NCBI RefSeq assembly: GCF_025353885.1
Contig: NZ_JANXNX010000068.1
Location: 1-64,000 of the forward strand
Source of the DNA: Sphingomonas sp.
Lineage (GTDB): Bacteria; Pseudomonadota; Alphaproteobacteria; Sphingomonadales; Sphingomonadaceae
Direction of reading: 5' to 3'
DNA length: 64,000 nucleotides
Numbering within the stretch: position 1 is the stretch's first letter; every line of letters starts with the position of its first letter. The translations under genes were made by a program, and so were the position numbers. Positions 20,036 to 28,795 of the stretch are shown here, piece by piece. Below the pieces are notes generated by a model that was not told where the DNA came from, ran no database searches, and was given only the letters and a program-made list of their open reading frames with translations.

Positions 20036-20242
20036 CTACCGGGCAGAAACCTTCTCCTTGTGTTTATAATAATAATGACCCGCCGCGCACCCGGCCATGG
20101 CGCCAGCGATGGCATGATGATGCACATAGTGTCCGGCTACGCCGCCCGCCAAAGCACCCCGAATGCAACCTTTGGCAAGCACAGCAGTGGGCACAAGCGT
20201 CACAGCGGACGCAAGCAGGGCGATTGCAATCTTTTGTATCAT
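20036..20242 (-). CDS. Small secreted His-rich glycine-zipper protein (paralog of 8494-8718)
   Basis: 68 residues from ATG 20242, which sits 7 bp after AAGGAG; a TTG upstream overlaps that ribosome site and is rejected. A signal peptide ends at VLA. The mature part is KGCIRGALAGGVAGHYVHHH followed by AGAMAGCAAGHYYYKHK. Compared with 8494-8718 the AKG, GA and AGH positions are conserved, but two Cys and several Tyr are added. It lies 27 bp downstream of the DUF2383 gene, probably in one operon. Confidence 0.72.
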   Translation of the reverse strand: MIQKIAIALLASAVTLVPTAVLAKGCIRGALAGGVAGHYVHHHAIAGAMAGCAAGHYYYKHKEKVSAR

Positions 20243-20269
20243 GGTCGTCTCCTTCAATTTTTGGCTCTA

Positions 20270-20722
20270 TTAATTCCCGAGAGCATGCTTGAGGTCGCGC
20301 ATCTGATCGTGGCCCTGGCGCACCGAGGTAAAGCAGCCTTCGATCTTCGCGCCGACTTCGGACGACAGGTCGGCGTCCGCCATCGCATTCTCGAACTTGA
20401 CTTTGATATGATCCTCGCCACGTTCGACCTCACTCACAATTGCCTGATCGTCGTTTCCGGTAACCGTCGCCTTTAAGTTTAGGAATACCCGGTGTGCGCC
20501 TGCAAGTACGGTGCCATCGTCTTCGGGATTGCCGCCCAGACGCGAGACTTCGCTTTGAAGCGCGGTCGCGACCGTGCGCCGTTCGCTCGCTCGCTCCGTA
20601 AACATCTGCTGGTAACGACTATTCTCCGCATCCTTCGCAGCCTCGGTGTAGCCATCAATGCTGTCGAGCGTTGTCGCAATCAGACTGTTCAGCGTATGGA
20701 TGTCGTGATCGGTATCGGCCAT
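20270..20722 (-). CDS. PA2169-family four-helix-bundle protein (DUF2383)
   Basis: 150 residues starting MADTDHDIHTLNSLIATTLD; an upstream ATG 111 bp earlier would add an unrelated leader. The motif RYQQMFTERASERRTVATAL and the Glu/His-rich helices match DUF2383, a ferritin-like four-helix bundle. Function unknown, often stress-linked. A CGAAC-N17-CGTC pattern upstream (20841-20866, minus strand) weakly resembles an EcfG stress promoter. The glycine-zipper gene follows. Confidence 0.82.
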   Translation of the reverse strand: MADTDHDIHTLNSLIATTLDSIDGYTEAAKDAENSRYQQMFTERASERRTVATALQSEVSRLGGNPEDDGTVLAGAHRVFLNLKATVTGNDDQAIVSEVERGEDHIKVKFENAMADADLSSEVGAKIEGCFTSVRQGHDQMRDLKHALGN

Positions 20723-21012
20723 AATATATTTCTCGTTGCAAAGTTGACCGGATAACGCTTGAGCGAGAAATAGGTCCATGGGCAGCCATGGTTTTTCGCG
20801 CATTGTAGCGCTGGCGTGTGAGGCATCGTTCAAACGCAGGGACGGTTTTAATAGTAACCCCGTTCGGCTTGGGGTCCTACTTCTTCAAATGACATCCTCG
20901 ATAGAAGCGGTAAACATTAACGGCACGCTACAAGCTGTTCAGCTGTAAAAAATCAACACTGTTCGATATCTTTGTGGGCATCGGCTAACGATGTTACAGA
21001 GGAGAGAGTTAT

Positions 21013-21651
21013 ATGAAGCGTTCATTATTGCTCACACGCGGCCTTAGCGTGTCGGTACTCTTGCTAATGGCTGCGCCTGCTTTGGCGGACGGAAAAGGGG
21101 ATCGGGCAAAGGAAGCCATGGCGGCTGCCGAAGCCAAAGTTGAGATAGCCAACAAAATTGGCGCAACCGGGGAAACACCTCGCCTGCAGGCCCAAGCTCA
21201 GGCGGCACTTCGCGCCGCACATGAAGCCTTTGCCGCTGGACATAAGGAAGAGTCCATCGCGCAGGCCAATCACGCCGTCCAACTTTCGGATGAGGCAATC
21301 GGCACGACACAGAAAAACCGTGCTGCAGACAATCGTGAACAGCGCGCCGTGACTGAGGCGAGTGCCGCTGCTGCGCGTGAAGATGCTGCTGCAGCGAACG
21401 TCCGGGCCGATGCCGCCCAGCAGTCGGCGGCCGTCGCGACCGCTCAGGCTACGGCCGCGCGGGCTGCTCCGGTCATAGTGGCCGCACCAGCGCCGCAAGC
21501 AACGACCGTCACGACGGAATCAGAGGAGCGTTCTTCTGGATCGGCGTCGGCCGCAGCAAAGCGACCGGTCGTACGTCACGTCGTTCATCGCCGGGCTCAT
21601 CACACGGTGACAAAAAGAACCCGCGTTACAGTGTCGACAAAAACGAACTGA
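21013..21651 (+). CDS. Secreted alanine-rich helical protein, unknown function
   Basis: 212 residues, start supported by AGAGGAGAG 5-10 bp upstream. The signal peptide ends at ALA (residue 25). The middle (30-150) is an Ala/Glu/Gln-rich helix likely to form a coiled coil (AQAQAALRAAHEAFAAGHKE). The tail is Lys/Arg/His-rich (RPVVRHVVHRRAHHTVTKRT), which could bind an acidic partner such as peptidoglycan or DNA (inference). I do not recognise the family. A terminator follows. Confidence 0.65.
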   Translation: MKRSLLLTRGLSVSVLLLMAAPALADGKGDRAKEAMAAAEAKVEIANKIGATGETPRLQAQAQAALRAAHEAFAAGHKEESIAQANHAVQLSDEAIGTTQKNRAADNREQRAVTEASAAAAREDAAAANVRADAAQQSAAVATAQATAARAAPVIVAAPAPQATTVTTESEERSSGSASAAAKRPVVRHVVHRRAHHTVTKRTRVTVSTKTN

Positions 21652-21662
21652 TCTGCACAGGG

Positions 21663-21681
21663 GCGGCCTCACCTAGGCCGC
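21663..21681. terminator. Stem-loop after the Ala-rich protein gene
   Basis: GCGGCCT-CACCT-AGGCCGC, perfect 7-bp arms with a 5-nt loop, 12 bp after the stop, followed by a short pyrimidine stretch. Confidence 0.6.
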
Positions 21682-21742
21682 TCCTGCCTTTCGTCGTCTA
21701 CGTGAAAAATGATCTGCCCAGTGCTGGGCGAAAAAGCCTCTG

Positions 21743-21949
21743 ATTCGAAAAATTGCTTTACTTGGCTTCATGATCTGCCTGGCGGCAAGCAACCGCTTTC
21801 GCCTGACGCCGCGTCTCGATGCGGCGACTAAGGGTGATGAGACCAAAATGGCCTTGGCAGCTCTGCAGCGCAGCATTGTAGCCGAGGCTTTTTCAGCCGT
21901 GCTTATCGTTGAATTGGCTGTCTGGCTGGCACGCTTTAACCGCCCGCTT
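21743..21949 (+). pseudogene. C-terminal fragment of a CopD-like copper membrane protein
   Basis: The translated segment KIALLGFMICLAASNRFRLT, followed by a loop and ALQRSIVAEAFSAVLIVELA then VWLA, has the layout of the last two membrane helices of CopD (helix, NRFRLTP, ALRRS, helix). No upstream part of copD exists before it, since a different gene and its terminator precede. It is thus a 3-prime remnant. The neighbouring cation exporter and distant merR-like gene suggest a former metal-resistance cluster. Confidence 0.55.
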
Positions 21950-22033
21950 TGCTGTAAGGGTGCCGGGTCGGCGCGTAGATTGCGGTCAAGCCGGCCAACG
22001 AAGAACCTGCCGAAAGCGCAACTTGGGCGTTGT

Positions 22034-22846
22034 TTAAACGGAACGATGCTCTTCTCGGGCGGCCTCCCAAACCTCGCGCGCAGCGTCGGCATTCATGAGT
22101 GCTATCGTGAGGCCTACAACGAGATCGGGCCAAACCGAACGCCACAGTAGCGCCGTGACCAGACCGGCAGCAATAATCGCGATATTGGCAAGCGCATCGT
22201 TACGCGCCGACAGAAAAGCCGCACGGGTCAGGCTTCCGCCATGATGACGGTAGCGGGCGAGCATAAAGGTGCAGGTCAGATTAATTGCCAGCGCGCCCAA
22301 GCCTGTAATCGTCAGCAACCGAGCATCGGGAGCAACGGGTGCAGCGAACTTGGCCCACGCTGTCCACAACGTCGCGAGCCCGGGCACCAGCAGGATGAGA
22401 GCAAGCATCATGCCAAGGCGAGCACGGCTCCGCGCAGACCAGCCGATCGCGATGAGGATCAGAAGGTTCCCGGCCGCGTCTTCAAGAAAATCGATGCTGT
22501 CGGCGAACAGCGACACCGATCCGATTGCACGTGCCACCGCGAACTCCACGCCGAAATAGGCGAGGTTTAGCAGCGCGACAAGACCGACTATCCGTCGGAG
22601 GCTGACGTTTCCTGTGGTGTTTATTTCCTGTGTAATCTGTTCTCTCTTCCGGGTTGGTTTTGGCAAAAGCACCGCGCCCGTGCCTAGCAGTGTGGCCGAA
22701 ATAGGCGAGTGCGTGGAGGCAAATGCGAAAAAAGTAAGCACAGCATGATAGGCGGGAATGCCTGAATGCTTGCTGCAGAGCACCCTCAGCTTCCATTCAA
22801 GTTCCGAGGTGCAAAGAGGGTGATATCGATTGAACAGTGCATTCAC
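22034..22846 (-). CDS. Cation diffusion facilitator family transporter
   Basis: The conserved part is about residues 80-270, with five or six membrane helices: GLVALLNLAYFGVEFAVARA, a metal-site helix with FADSIDFLEDAAGNLLI, and a later helix SARNDALANIAIIAAGLV. These match CDF proteins, which exchange Zn, Cd or Co for protons across the inner membrane. The first ~75 residues are unlike the family and no ATG lies between the first codon and the conserved part, so the true start is uncertain and may be a rare codon near 22610-22670. Short C-terminus without the usual cytoplasmic domain. Confidence 0.72.
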   Translation of the reverse strand: MNALFNRYHPLCTSELEWKLRVLCSKHSGIPAYHAVLTFFAFASTHSPISATLLGTGAVLLPKPTRKREQITQEINTTGNVSLRRIVGLVALLNLAYFGVEFAVARAIGSVSLFADSIDFLEDAAGNLLILIAIGWSARSRARLGMMLALILLVPGLATLWTAWAKFAAPVAPDARLLTITGLGALAINLTCTFMLARYRHHGGSLTRAAFLSARNDALANIAIIAAGLVTALLWRSVWPDLVVGLTIALMNADAAREVWEAAREEHRSV

Positions 22847-22877
22847 TTAAAACCACAGCGATATGAGGAGATACATT

Positions 22878-23387
22878 GTGGGATTTAAGCGATCACTCAA
22901 AACTGCGTTGGGCGTTGCAGCCGTTTTGGGTTCGTTGCCATCGGTCGCCTCTGCTGCGGGGAGTATCACCCTCTCAATTGGGTCGGGATACGATAATCCC
23001 TATTATGGTGTGGGCGGCTATTCCGATTATGGCCGCGATGTCTATTCAGACGGCAATTACGATGGTTCATACGATAGCCCGGCCATTTATGACGACGGCG
23101 ACTATAACGCTGGTTATTATTCGGACTCGTACTCGGGCGCGTCTATGTGACCCGTCCCTATGTCATTCGCCAAGACTACTCCTCTTCAGGTCAGCAGTAT
23201 CGGGGATCTCAGCGCTGCACTTCCGGAACTACCGGCACCATCGTTGGCGCGGTAGTCGGAGGGTTACTGGGAGGCGAAATAGGACGCGGTGGCTATTATG
23301 ACCGACGTAGCACGACAGGGGCCATTATTGGCGCTGGGGGTGGAGCGCTTGCGGGCCCGAGCAATTGAACGGAACGGTTGCAGGTAA
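22878..23387 (+). pseudogene. Glycine-zipper 2TM-type secreted protein, interrupted by frameshifts
   Basis: Start GTG 22878 follows GAGGAG at 22866. The first frame gives a signal peptide (KTALGVAAVLGSLPSVASAA) and a Tyr/Asp/Gly-rich region, and ends at 23150. The following frame (stop at 23368) continues with VYVTRPYVIRQDYSSS and the glycine zipper GTIVGAVVGGLLGGEIG and TTGAIIGAGGGALAG. A third frame then supplies AIERNGCR, the usual end (stop 23385-23387). Two single-base shifts near 23135 and 23358 would restore one gene. Either the gene is dead or the sequence has errors here. Confidence 0.65.
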
Positions 23388-23645
23388 CCGGTGTCGCGTC
23401 CTGTATTCGGTGCCGACGAATGGGTCAGCGGCGACTGCCCTCAGGGTAAATCTGGTGCCTCGGCGTGATCGTGCACCGTTTAGCCCGCTATGTTAACGAG
23501 CAGGTATCTCGCGCCTGAATCGCTCGGCACCCACCGCAAGTGCTTCATTTGAATACGGAGCGCTAAACGCGTAGCCCGGTCAAAGTCAGCCGTTCATGAG
23601 CGCCCATGATCGCGAGCGTTGCCACTGCGATGATGTTTCGCACCC

Positions 23646-24005
23646 TCAAAGTGAGGCCTTCAAAAGCGCGACAGAATCCAGCAATCGTTCGTGATCCAGT
23701 GGCTTTTCGAACACTCGAGAAAATCCGACAGCAAGAGCGCGCGCTTCGAGGGTGGCGTTAAAATGGCCCGTTATCAGAAGAGCTGATTCCGACCAGCCCT
23801 GCGTTCGCAGCCGCCCAAGCAGCGTCAACCCGTCGATGTCCGGCATAAGATAGTCTACGATTAGGCAGGTCCGCGCGCGGCTGTCGAGCTTTGCCTCAAG
23901 CAGCGCCTCGCCGCCAGCATAGAGGTCGACGTCGTAACCCCGCGCTGCCAGCAACAGCCTTAGAGATTCCGCACCGCTACGTCGTCGTCGAAAGACCACG
24001 TTCAT
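23646..24005 (-). CDS. Single-domain response regulator with damaged acidic pocket
   Basis: 119 residues, receiver domain only. The phosphate-accepting Asp51 (CLIVDYLMPDIDG), the Thr/Ser-type site (LLITGHF) and the Lys (FEKPLD) are present. The N-terminus reads NVVFRRRRSGAESLRLLL where receivers have V-DDD; the +1 frame of the same DNA encodes DDDVAVRN, so two nearby compensating indels appear to have erased the Mg-binding acids. It lies 91 bp downstream of fixJ on the same strand and was probably part of that signalling group. Phosphorylation is doubtful in the present form. Confidence 0.75.
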   Translation of the reverse strand: MNVVFRRRRSGAESLRLLLAARGYDVDLYAGGEALLEAKLDSRARTCLIVDYLMPDIDGLTLLGRLRTQGWSESALLITGHFNATLEARALAVGFSRVFEKPLDHERLLDSVALLKASL

Positions 24006-24096
24006 TTGCTTGTCCCAGGCCCATATTTAATAAGGATGGTGACAGGAACGACAGGCGAGCGCTTTACGTAGAAGTCCCGACTCCGTCGTCGGGTAA

Positions 24097-24708
24097 TTAG
24101 CTCCACCCTGCCGCGAACGCGATGCGAAGGACTTCGGCAAGGCTGCGAACTTCGAGCTTTGTCATCAAATGCGCGCGGTAAATTTCCACCGTGCGGGCGC
24201 TTATTCCAAGGTCGTAGCCGATTGTCTTGTTCGGCAAACCGTTGACAAGGCCACGCAATACTTCGCGCTCGCGCAGCGTCAACGCCTCCAACCGAACGAC
24301 CGCGCGTTCGGCACGGTCGGCGCGGTGCCCGCTTTGGTCGATGCGGGCAAAGCCATCGCTTAGCGCCGCAAGTAGCTCTAACTTCTCGAATGGTTTTTCG
24401 AGGAAATCGACAGCCCCCCCTTTCATCGCGGAGACGGCGACGGTTACGTCGCCATGACCTGTCATTACGATTACCGGTAAAACAATCCCTCGCGCCTTCA
24501 ACTCGGCCTGGACAGCCAGCCCGTCGATATCGGGCATTCGCACGTCGAGCAGGACACACCCGGGACCAAGCCCGTTGGCGGCTTTCAGAAAGTCTATGCC
24601 AGATGCAAATGCTGTCACAATGAACCCAGACGTCTTCAGCATAAAGCTCGCCGAATGCCGAATTGCTTCATCATCGTCGACAAGATACACATGGCGTGGG
24701 ATGGTCAT
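24097..24708 (-). CDS. fixJ: FixJ family response regulator
   Basis: 203 residues. The receiver domain (1-120) has DDD at 11-13, phospho-Asp55 ([11 protein letters not shown]), Thr in [10 protein letters not shown] and Lys in FLEKPFEK. The LuxR-type helix-turn-helix (~137-200) contains [20 protein letters not shown]. FixJ phosphorylated by FixL activates oxygen-regulated genes. The ATG overlaps the fixL stop as ATGA, so the pair is translationally coupled. The alternative oxidase gene nearby is a plausible but unproven target. Confidence 0.88.
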   Translation of the reverse strand: MTIPRHVYLVDDDEAIRHSASFMLKTSGFIVTAFASGIDFLKAANGLGPGCVLLDVRMPDIDGLAVQAELKARGIVLPVIVMTGHGDVTVAVSAMKGGAVDFLEKPFEKLELLAALSDGFARIDQSGHRADRAERAVVRLEALTLREREVLRGLVNGLPNKTIGYDLGISARTVEIYRAHLMTKLEVRSLAEVLRIAFAAGWS

Positions 24709-25958
24709 TGGCCAACCTCAGCTGCCGCAAGTGTGAAGCGGAAAGCCGTTCCTCCGTCCGCAGGCTTATCGAGCCAGATCGTGCCGTTGTGCGCCTCGAT
24801 GATTGTCTGGCATATCGATAGCCCTAGGCCCATTCCAGCATCCTTTGTGCGGACGAATGGTCGAAACAGCCTACTCTCGACTTCGGTGTCGAGACCGGGT
24901 CCGGTATCCACAATGCTAATCCTGACCATTTGGTTGGCAATCGGGATTGCCGAGATCGACAGCCGTCGAACCGATGCATCCGCGAGCGCCTCAACGGCAT
25001 TCTGGATAAGGTTGACCAGCACCTGCTGGACCTGAACCTTATTGACCAGTACGCCGGTGATCCGGTCATCGATGTCAAGGCGGACATCAATGCCCAGCTC
25101 GGCCACGCCGATCAAAGCGAGCGCATTGGCCTCGTTGATCAGTCCGCGCAGATTTTCAACACGCTTGTCGGTGTCACCGCGCGCAATAAAGTCCCGCAAG
25201 CGACGCACGATCTGTCCCGCGCGCACGGCTTGCATCGCGGCGTCGCCAAGCGCTTCGCGGACGATCGCGACATTCTCAGCATTGGGCACGTTAAGCAGGC
25301 CACGCGCGGCCTCCACGTAATTCGCTACCGCCGTCAGCGGCTGGTTGAGTTCGTGTGCCAGCGCCGACGCCACAGTGCCCATCGCACTGACGCGCGACGC
25401 ATGAGCCAGTTCAGCCTGCATTTCCTCGAGGCGAACCTCGGTCTCCTGGCGACGTGTAAGGTCACGGATGAGGCCGGTGAATACGCGACTGTGTGCAGTT
25501 CTCGCCTCGCCTACCGATAACTCGATCGGGAAGGTTGATCCGTCGCGCCGCTGGCCAACAGTGATGCGACCAATGCCGATGATTTGCTTCTGACCTGTTG
25601 CCAGATAGCGGTTTATGTAATTGGCATGCTGTCGTCTGTCTGGCTCGGGCATCAGTATCGTGACGTTCTGCCCAATCACCTCGTTTTCGGCGAATCCAAA
25701 CAAGTTTGTTGCCGCAGCGCTAAACGACACGATGACGCCGTCCTCGTCGATCACGATCATGGCGTCCGGAACCGTCGCCAGAATTGAATGAAGCAATGCC
25801 TCGCTGGTCGCTGTCGTTGCTTCAATCAAGATTGTGCTCAGTTTGATAGGCGTGGGACACCTTCTAGCACATTCGGCTTGGATTGCTGCGCCAGCATCAA
25901 TGCACAAGGGGAAGCAGGATCGGACTATGGGCGAGCATGTGGCGCGACACCCCACCAC
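24705..25958 (-). CDS. fixL: FixL-type oxygen-sensing heme PAS histidine kinase
   Basis: 417 residues in the longest form; the first ~40 are non-homologous and the real start may be internal. The PAS domain (~55-170) keeps the FixL signature: His111 in [11 protein letters not shown] (equivalent to the heme-ligating His200 of Bradyrhizobium FixL) and Arg131 in IIGIGRI (equivalent to Arg220, which contacts oxygen). HisKA has His202 in [10 protein letters not shown]; the HATPase domain has [10 protein letters not shown] and GMGLGLSI. Heme binding in the sequence is therefore well supported. No transmembrane segments, so a soluble sensor. Upstream of and coupled to fixJ. Confidence 0.88.
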   Translation of the reverse strand: MVGCRATCSPIVRSCFPLCIDAGAAIQAECARRCPTPIKLSTILIEATTATSEALLHSILATVPDAMIVIDEDGVIVSFSAAATNLFGFAENEVIGQNVTILMPEPDRRQHANYINRYLATGQKQIIGIGRITVGQRRDGSTFPIELSVGEARTAHSRVFTGLIRDLTRRQETEVRLEEMQAELAHASRVSAMGTVASALAHELNQPLTAVANYVEAARGLLNVPNAENVAIVREALGDAAMQAVRAGQIVRRLRDFIARGDTDKRVENLRGLINEANALALIGVAELGIDVRLDIDDRITGVLVNKVQVQQVLVNLIQNAVEALADASVRRLSISAIPIANQMVRISIVDTGPGLDTEVESRLFRPFVRTKDAGMGLGLSICQTIIEAHNGTIWLDKPADGGTAFRFTLAAAEVGQ

Positions 25959-26105
25959 GTCTTCGTTGTCCGTCTAACTCAGCAAGATCAGGTCGCATAC
26001 GTGCCGGCGATTGACAATTGCCCCTCGACGTTGCCGGTGTGTACGAACCAATCGCACGTAATATCTTCGTTTAGCAATTGGGTGTCGATGCGCATCCCTG
26101 TGGCA

Positions 26106-26665
26106 TTAAGCGTGCGCGTTACGCAACGGTCCAGCTTGCCAACGTTCCGCGTCAGTAGTTTGCGATCCAACCATTGACGCACCAGCCGACTTCGGCGCCG
26201 AAGGCAACCATCGTCCCGCATGGCGGCGATAATCGAAGAAGCGCCCCGACCAAGCCCGCTCCTCAACGGTTTTTCCGTTGGAAAGAGGCCGATTGCTCGC
26301 GAAAATGCCCCCGATTCGCCCTTCGTCGTCGAGATCGATCCGCACAGAGCGGTGACCCGCCTCGGAGCTTGCTGCGACTTTGAGCGTGCGACTGTCGATC
26401 ACCGACCAGACGAGCGAGCGATTGATCAACATCGCGTCGGTAGCCCAGGCGATCTCGGCGAGATAACGCATGATTTCCGCTTTTGCGAACGCTGGTCCGG
26501 TCATATGCGCCAGGCTGATCAGGCCGAATAGGGGCACATCGAGCGCCACGCAAAGCCCGTGTCGTTGACCTCAATCGTCTGTCGTGCGTGAAACTGCGAC
26601 CGACGCGTTCCCTCGCCAAGGCGCATATCGCCAGATCGAGCACTGGTCCGGCCAACGTGGTGTCT
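26106..26665 (-). pseudogene. DUF6920-type gene, frameshifted and broken
   Basis: The middle part is open (EIMRYLAEIAWATDAMLINR, then LVWSVIDSRTLKV and GRFFDYRRHAGRWLPS), the DUF6920 pattern. The upstream frame reads RSQFHARQTIEVNDTGFAW, the usual N-terminal strand, but is out of frame with the middle and several residues are missing between. Downstream the proper ending AEVGWCVNGWIANY-stop-RGTL lies one frame over, with TGA where Trp is usual. At least two shifts and one stop make this a pseudogene. Confidence 0.65.
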
Positions 26666-26733
26666 ACAAACTCATGGGCACCTCCTTTTCCCAACGTGCC
26701 AGCGCCAATGGCCCCGGCATCGTTGGCGAAAGA

Positions 26734-27459
26734 TCAGACGTTGAGCCGAACCTCGGTAGCGTGTTCGGGATAGGGCGCAGCGAGCGACCGATCGACGACT
26801 TGTCCGCTAAGCTTTGAGGAATAGCCGTGATTGATGTCGCGGTGATGTGCCTCGTCGGCGCGCACGATTAGGATGACATCGCGCAGCGTCGCATCGGGGG
26901 CCATCTTCCAATAATGGATAGCGATGGTCGGTGCCGGCACATTCTCCGACCGGCCCTCATCTAGTTCCTTCAGGTAGAGCGTGTAGCTGATCACTGCTTC
27001 TTCCTCGAAATACCCAACGACACGGTGGGCGGTACGCGCCGAGACGAGGTAGAGAACCGAGTAGAGCAGCAGGAAGACCCACTGCGCGCCGAGGATAACC
27101 AGCCGTTCGAAAAGTGTCGGCTTTGCAATCTCGATGAAGGTCATCAAATGCATTCGCTCGTTCTCGGCTTCCTCGAGTAAGGTGCGTATCCAGCCATCGT
27201 CATCGCGCATCTGGCGTAGCGATGTCAGATGCGTGAACATGCCCCCCACCATACCCGGTACGGCGGCGACCGTTTCAAGAACGATCGCGCGGTGGCCGTA
27301 GCGTTTGGCAAAAAAAGTGTCCGCCGTAAAACGCAGCAGCTTGGTGAAGCCAAGCGCAAATCGGTCGGAGAACCCATCAGGAACGTGATGGATGACGGGC
27401 TGCGCGGTATGCTCTTCGGCAAGCCCGCGCGCATCGGGCTGGAGAATAGTATTGGCCAT
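26734..27459 (-). CDS. aox: Alternative oxidase (cyanide-insensitive ubiquinol oxidase)
   Basis: 241 residues, membrane-bound di-iron oxidase that passes electrons from ubiquinol to oxygen without pumping protons. The iron ligands are visible in the four family motifs: LETVAAVPGMVGG (Glu62), EEAENERMHLM (Glu101, His104), YFEEEAVISY (Glu153 region) and RADEAHHRDINH (Glu203, His206). The hydrophobic helix VILGAQWVFLLLYSVLYLVS matches the family. Ribosome site AGGA lies 8 bp before the ATG. It stands alone; FixL/FixJ lie about 1.7 kb downstream. No FNR/FixK box was seen upstream. It can relieve quinone over-reduction and tolerate NO or cyanide. Confidence 0.93.
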   Translation of the reverse strand: MANTILQPDARGLAEEHTAQPVIHHVPDGFSDRFALGFTKLLRFTADTFFAKRYGHRAIVLETVAAVPGMVGGMFTHLTSLRQMRDDDGWIRTLLEEAENERMHLMTFIEIAKPTLFERLVILGAQWVFLLLYSVLYLVSARTAHRVVGYFEEEAVISYTLYLKELDEGRSENVPAPTIAIHYWKMAPDATLRDVILIVRADEAHHRDINHGYSSKLSGQVVDRSLAAPYPEHATEVRLNV

Positions 27460-27765
27460 TTTTTCGTATCCTTTTTTGGCGTCGACATGCGGGTTGGTCG
27501 GTTGAGACTGTTCCGCCTAGGCGCCAATTGCCCCAGCCAGGATCGCAAAGGCTATCCGTAACTCTCCTGATAGCGCCGTCTCCGATTGAGCCGCCATTGT
27601 GGCGCCGAGCGAGTGAGCCACACGAACACGTGCGCAGGGGCAGGCCATGCTCAGGATGATAGATGCGCCCAATTCCGATCTGGTCGAGTTCGCGCGCCCC
27701 TGGTGGGTATCGCTCAAGACGCGGCCCCCAGCATTTTCACGCTAAGTGCGGGCGATCGCAAATAG
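27460..27765. other. Intergenic stretch upstream of the alternative oxidase gene
   Basis: No gene recognised. It should hold the oxidase promoter, but I found no clear FNR/FixK box (TTGAT-N4-ATCAA) here. Confidence 0.5.
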
Positions 27766-28446
27766 TTAACGTCGCCAAACGATCCGGTGTTGATCAATCA
27801 AAACTGCCCAATCAAGCCGTGTAAATGCATAAAGCGCAGCCATCACCGCGAGCTGAGTCACGATAAAATAACCACTGGCATAAATTGTTGATTCAAACGT
27901 ATCGATCTGGAATCGTCGCCCTGCGGCTTGGCCACCGACAATGAAAAACGCATAGCTGACGCATCGACCCAGAAAGAACGGCAGTGCCACTTTGGCTAAC
28001 GAAAGACCCGTCAGGCCATAGGCGATGAACAGGAAGTTCGAAGGTAGGGGACTGAATGCGTAGGACAGAAAAATACCAAAGGTCAGAACAGGCCGTTTGT
28101 CTAGACGCTGCTTAACTACATATATGTTCGTCTGTTGTGCTGCGTTTAACAGCTTTTTTCCGACAATCCTATGCGAGAACAGCGCCAATGTTAGCCGCCC
28201 AAAAGTCGCCGCCGCGGCACCAATCAAAGCCAATGCCCAGGCACCGGTTTCAGGAAACTGAAATCCTACAAACGCCAAGGCCATCCACGTCGGCGGCGCA
28301 AAGACCGGAATTAGGTTAAGCGCAAAGACCAAAGCGAAGAGAAGGAACAGGGCCACCAACTGGTCGATAATTTGTTTCCGTTGCGTTGTGGAAATTAGTA
28401 TGTAGCACCTACGCGCAGTCGTAACTATTCCGCCACGAACCAGCAA
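27766..28446 (-). CDS. VTT (SNARE-associated/DedA-like) membrane protein
   Basis: 226 residues with about five hydrophobic segments. The order VALFLLFALVFALNLIPVFA, GAAAATFGRLTLALFSHRIV, SYAFSPLPSNFLFIAYGLTG, VALPFFLGRCVSYAFFIVGG resembles the VTT domain with its re-entrant Pro/Gly loops. Relatives are linked to lipid scrambling and membrane homeostasis; the specific role here is unknown. The first ~20 residues may be upstream of the real start. No operon partner. Confidence 0.6.
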   Translation of the reverse strand: MLVRGGIVTTARRCYILISTTQRKQIIDQLVALFLLFALVFALNLIPVFAPPTWMALAFVGFQFPETGAWALALIGAAAATFGRLTLALFSHRIVGKKLLNAAQQTNIYVVKQRLDKRPVLTFGIFLSYAFSPLPSNFLFIAYGLTGLSLAKVALPFFLGRCVSYAFFIVGGQAAGRRFQIDTFESTIYASGYFIVTQLAVMAALYAFTRLDWAVLIDQHRIVWRR

Positions 28447-28795
28447 TATGGCACTGTCAGTGGGATGGCACCCGGTAAAGGTGCTGTTAGCCGAGGCGCG
28501 ACTGTCAAATCTAGCCAGCTACGTACCGTTTCGGCACTCGATGGGGATGCCTGATATCTTCAGGCGGTGTAATGCTGAACAGACCTTTGGGTTGTCATGG
28601 CACAGGGAAGCCGACCGTTGATCAAGGCGCGATATGTCTCTTTTCACGAGACGGCAGCCCCAATTAAGGGCGTATGGTCGCCTCAGTACAGCAGACGGTG
28701 TTTCAATGCCAACGGACTGCGTCTGCTGTGCGGATATGCGCTCGAAGCGAGCAATCACCGTTTTATCTGGCTTCAATGGAATGACCCGATCTATT
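28447..28795. other. Intergenic stretch without a recognised gene
   Basis: Short reading frames occur on both strands (for example 28597-28881 on the plus strand) but none has a recognisable domain or convincing ribosome site. Possibly decayed sequence. Confidence 0.45.

Noticed and set aside
27786-27800. TTGATCAATCAA as an FNR/FixK box for the alternative oxidase
   Set aside because: The spacing between half sites is 2 rather than 4 bp and the site lies inside the end of the VTT-domain gene, more than 300 bp from the oxidase start.
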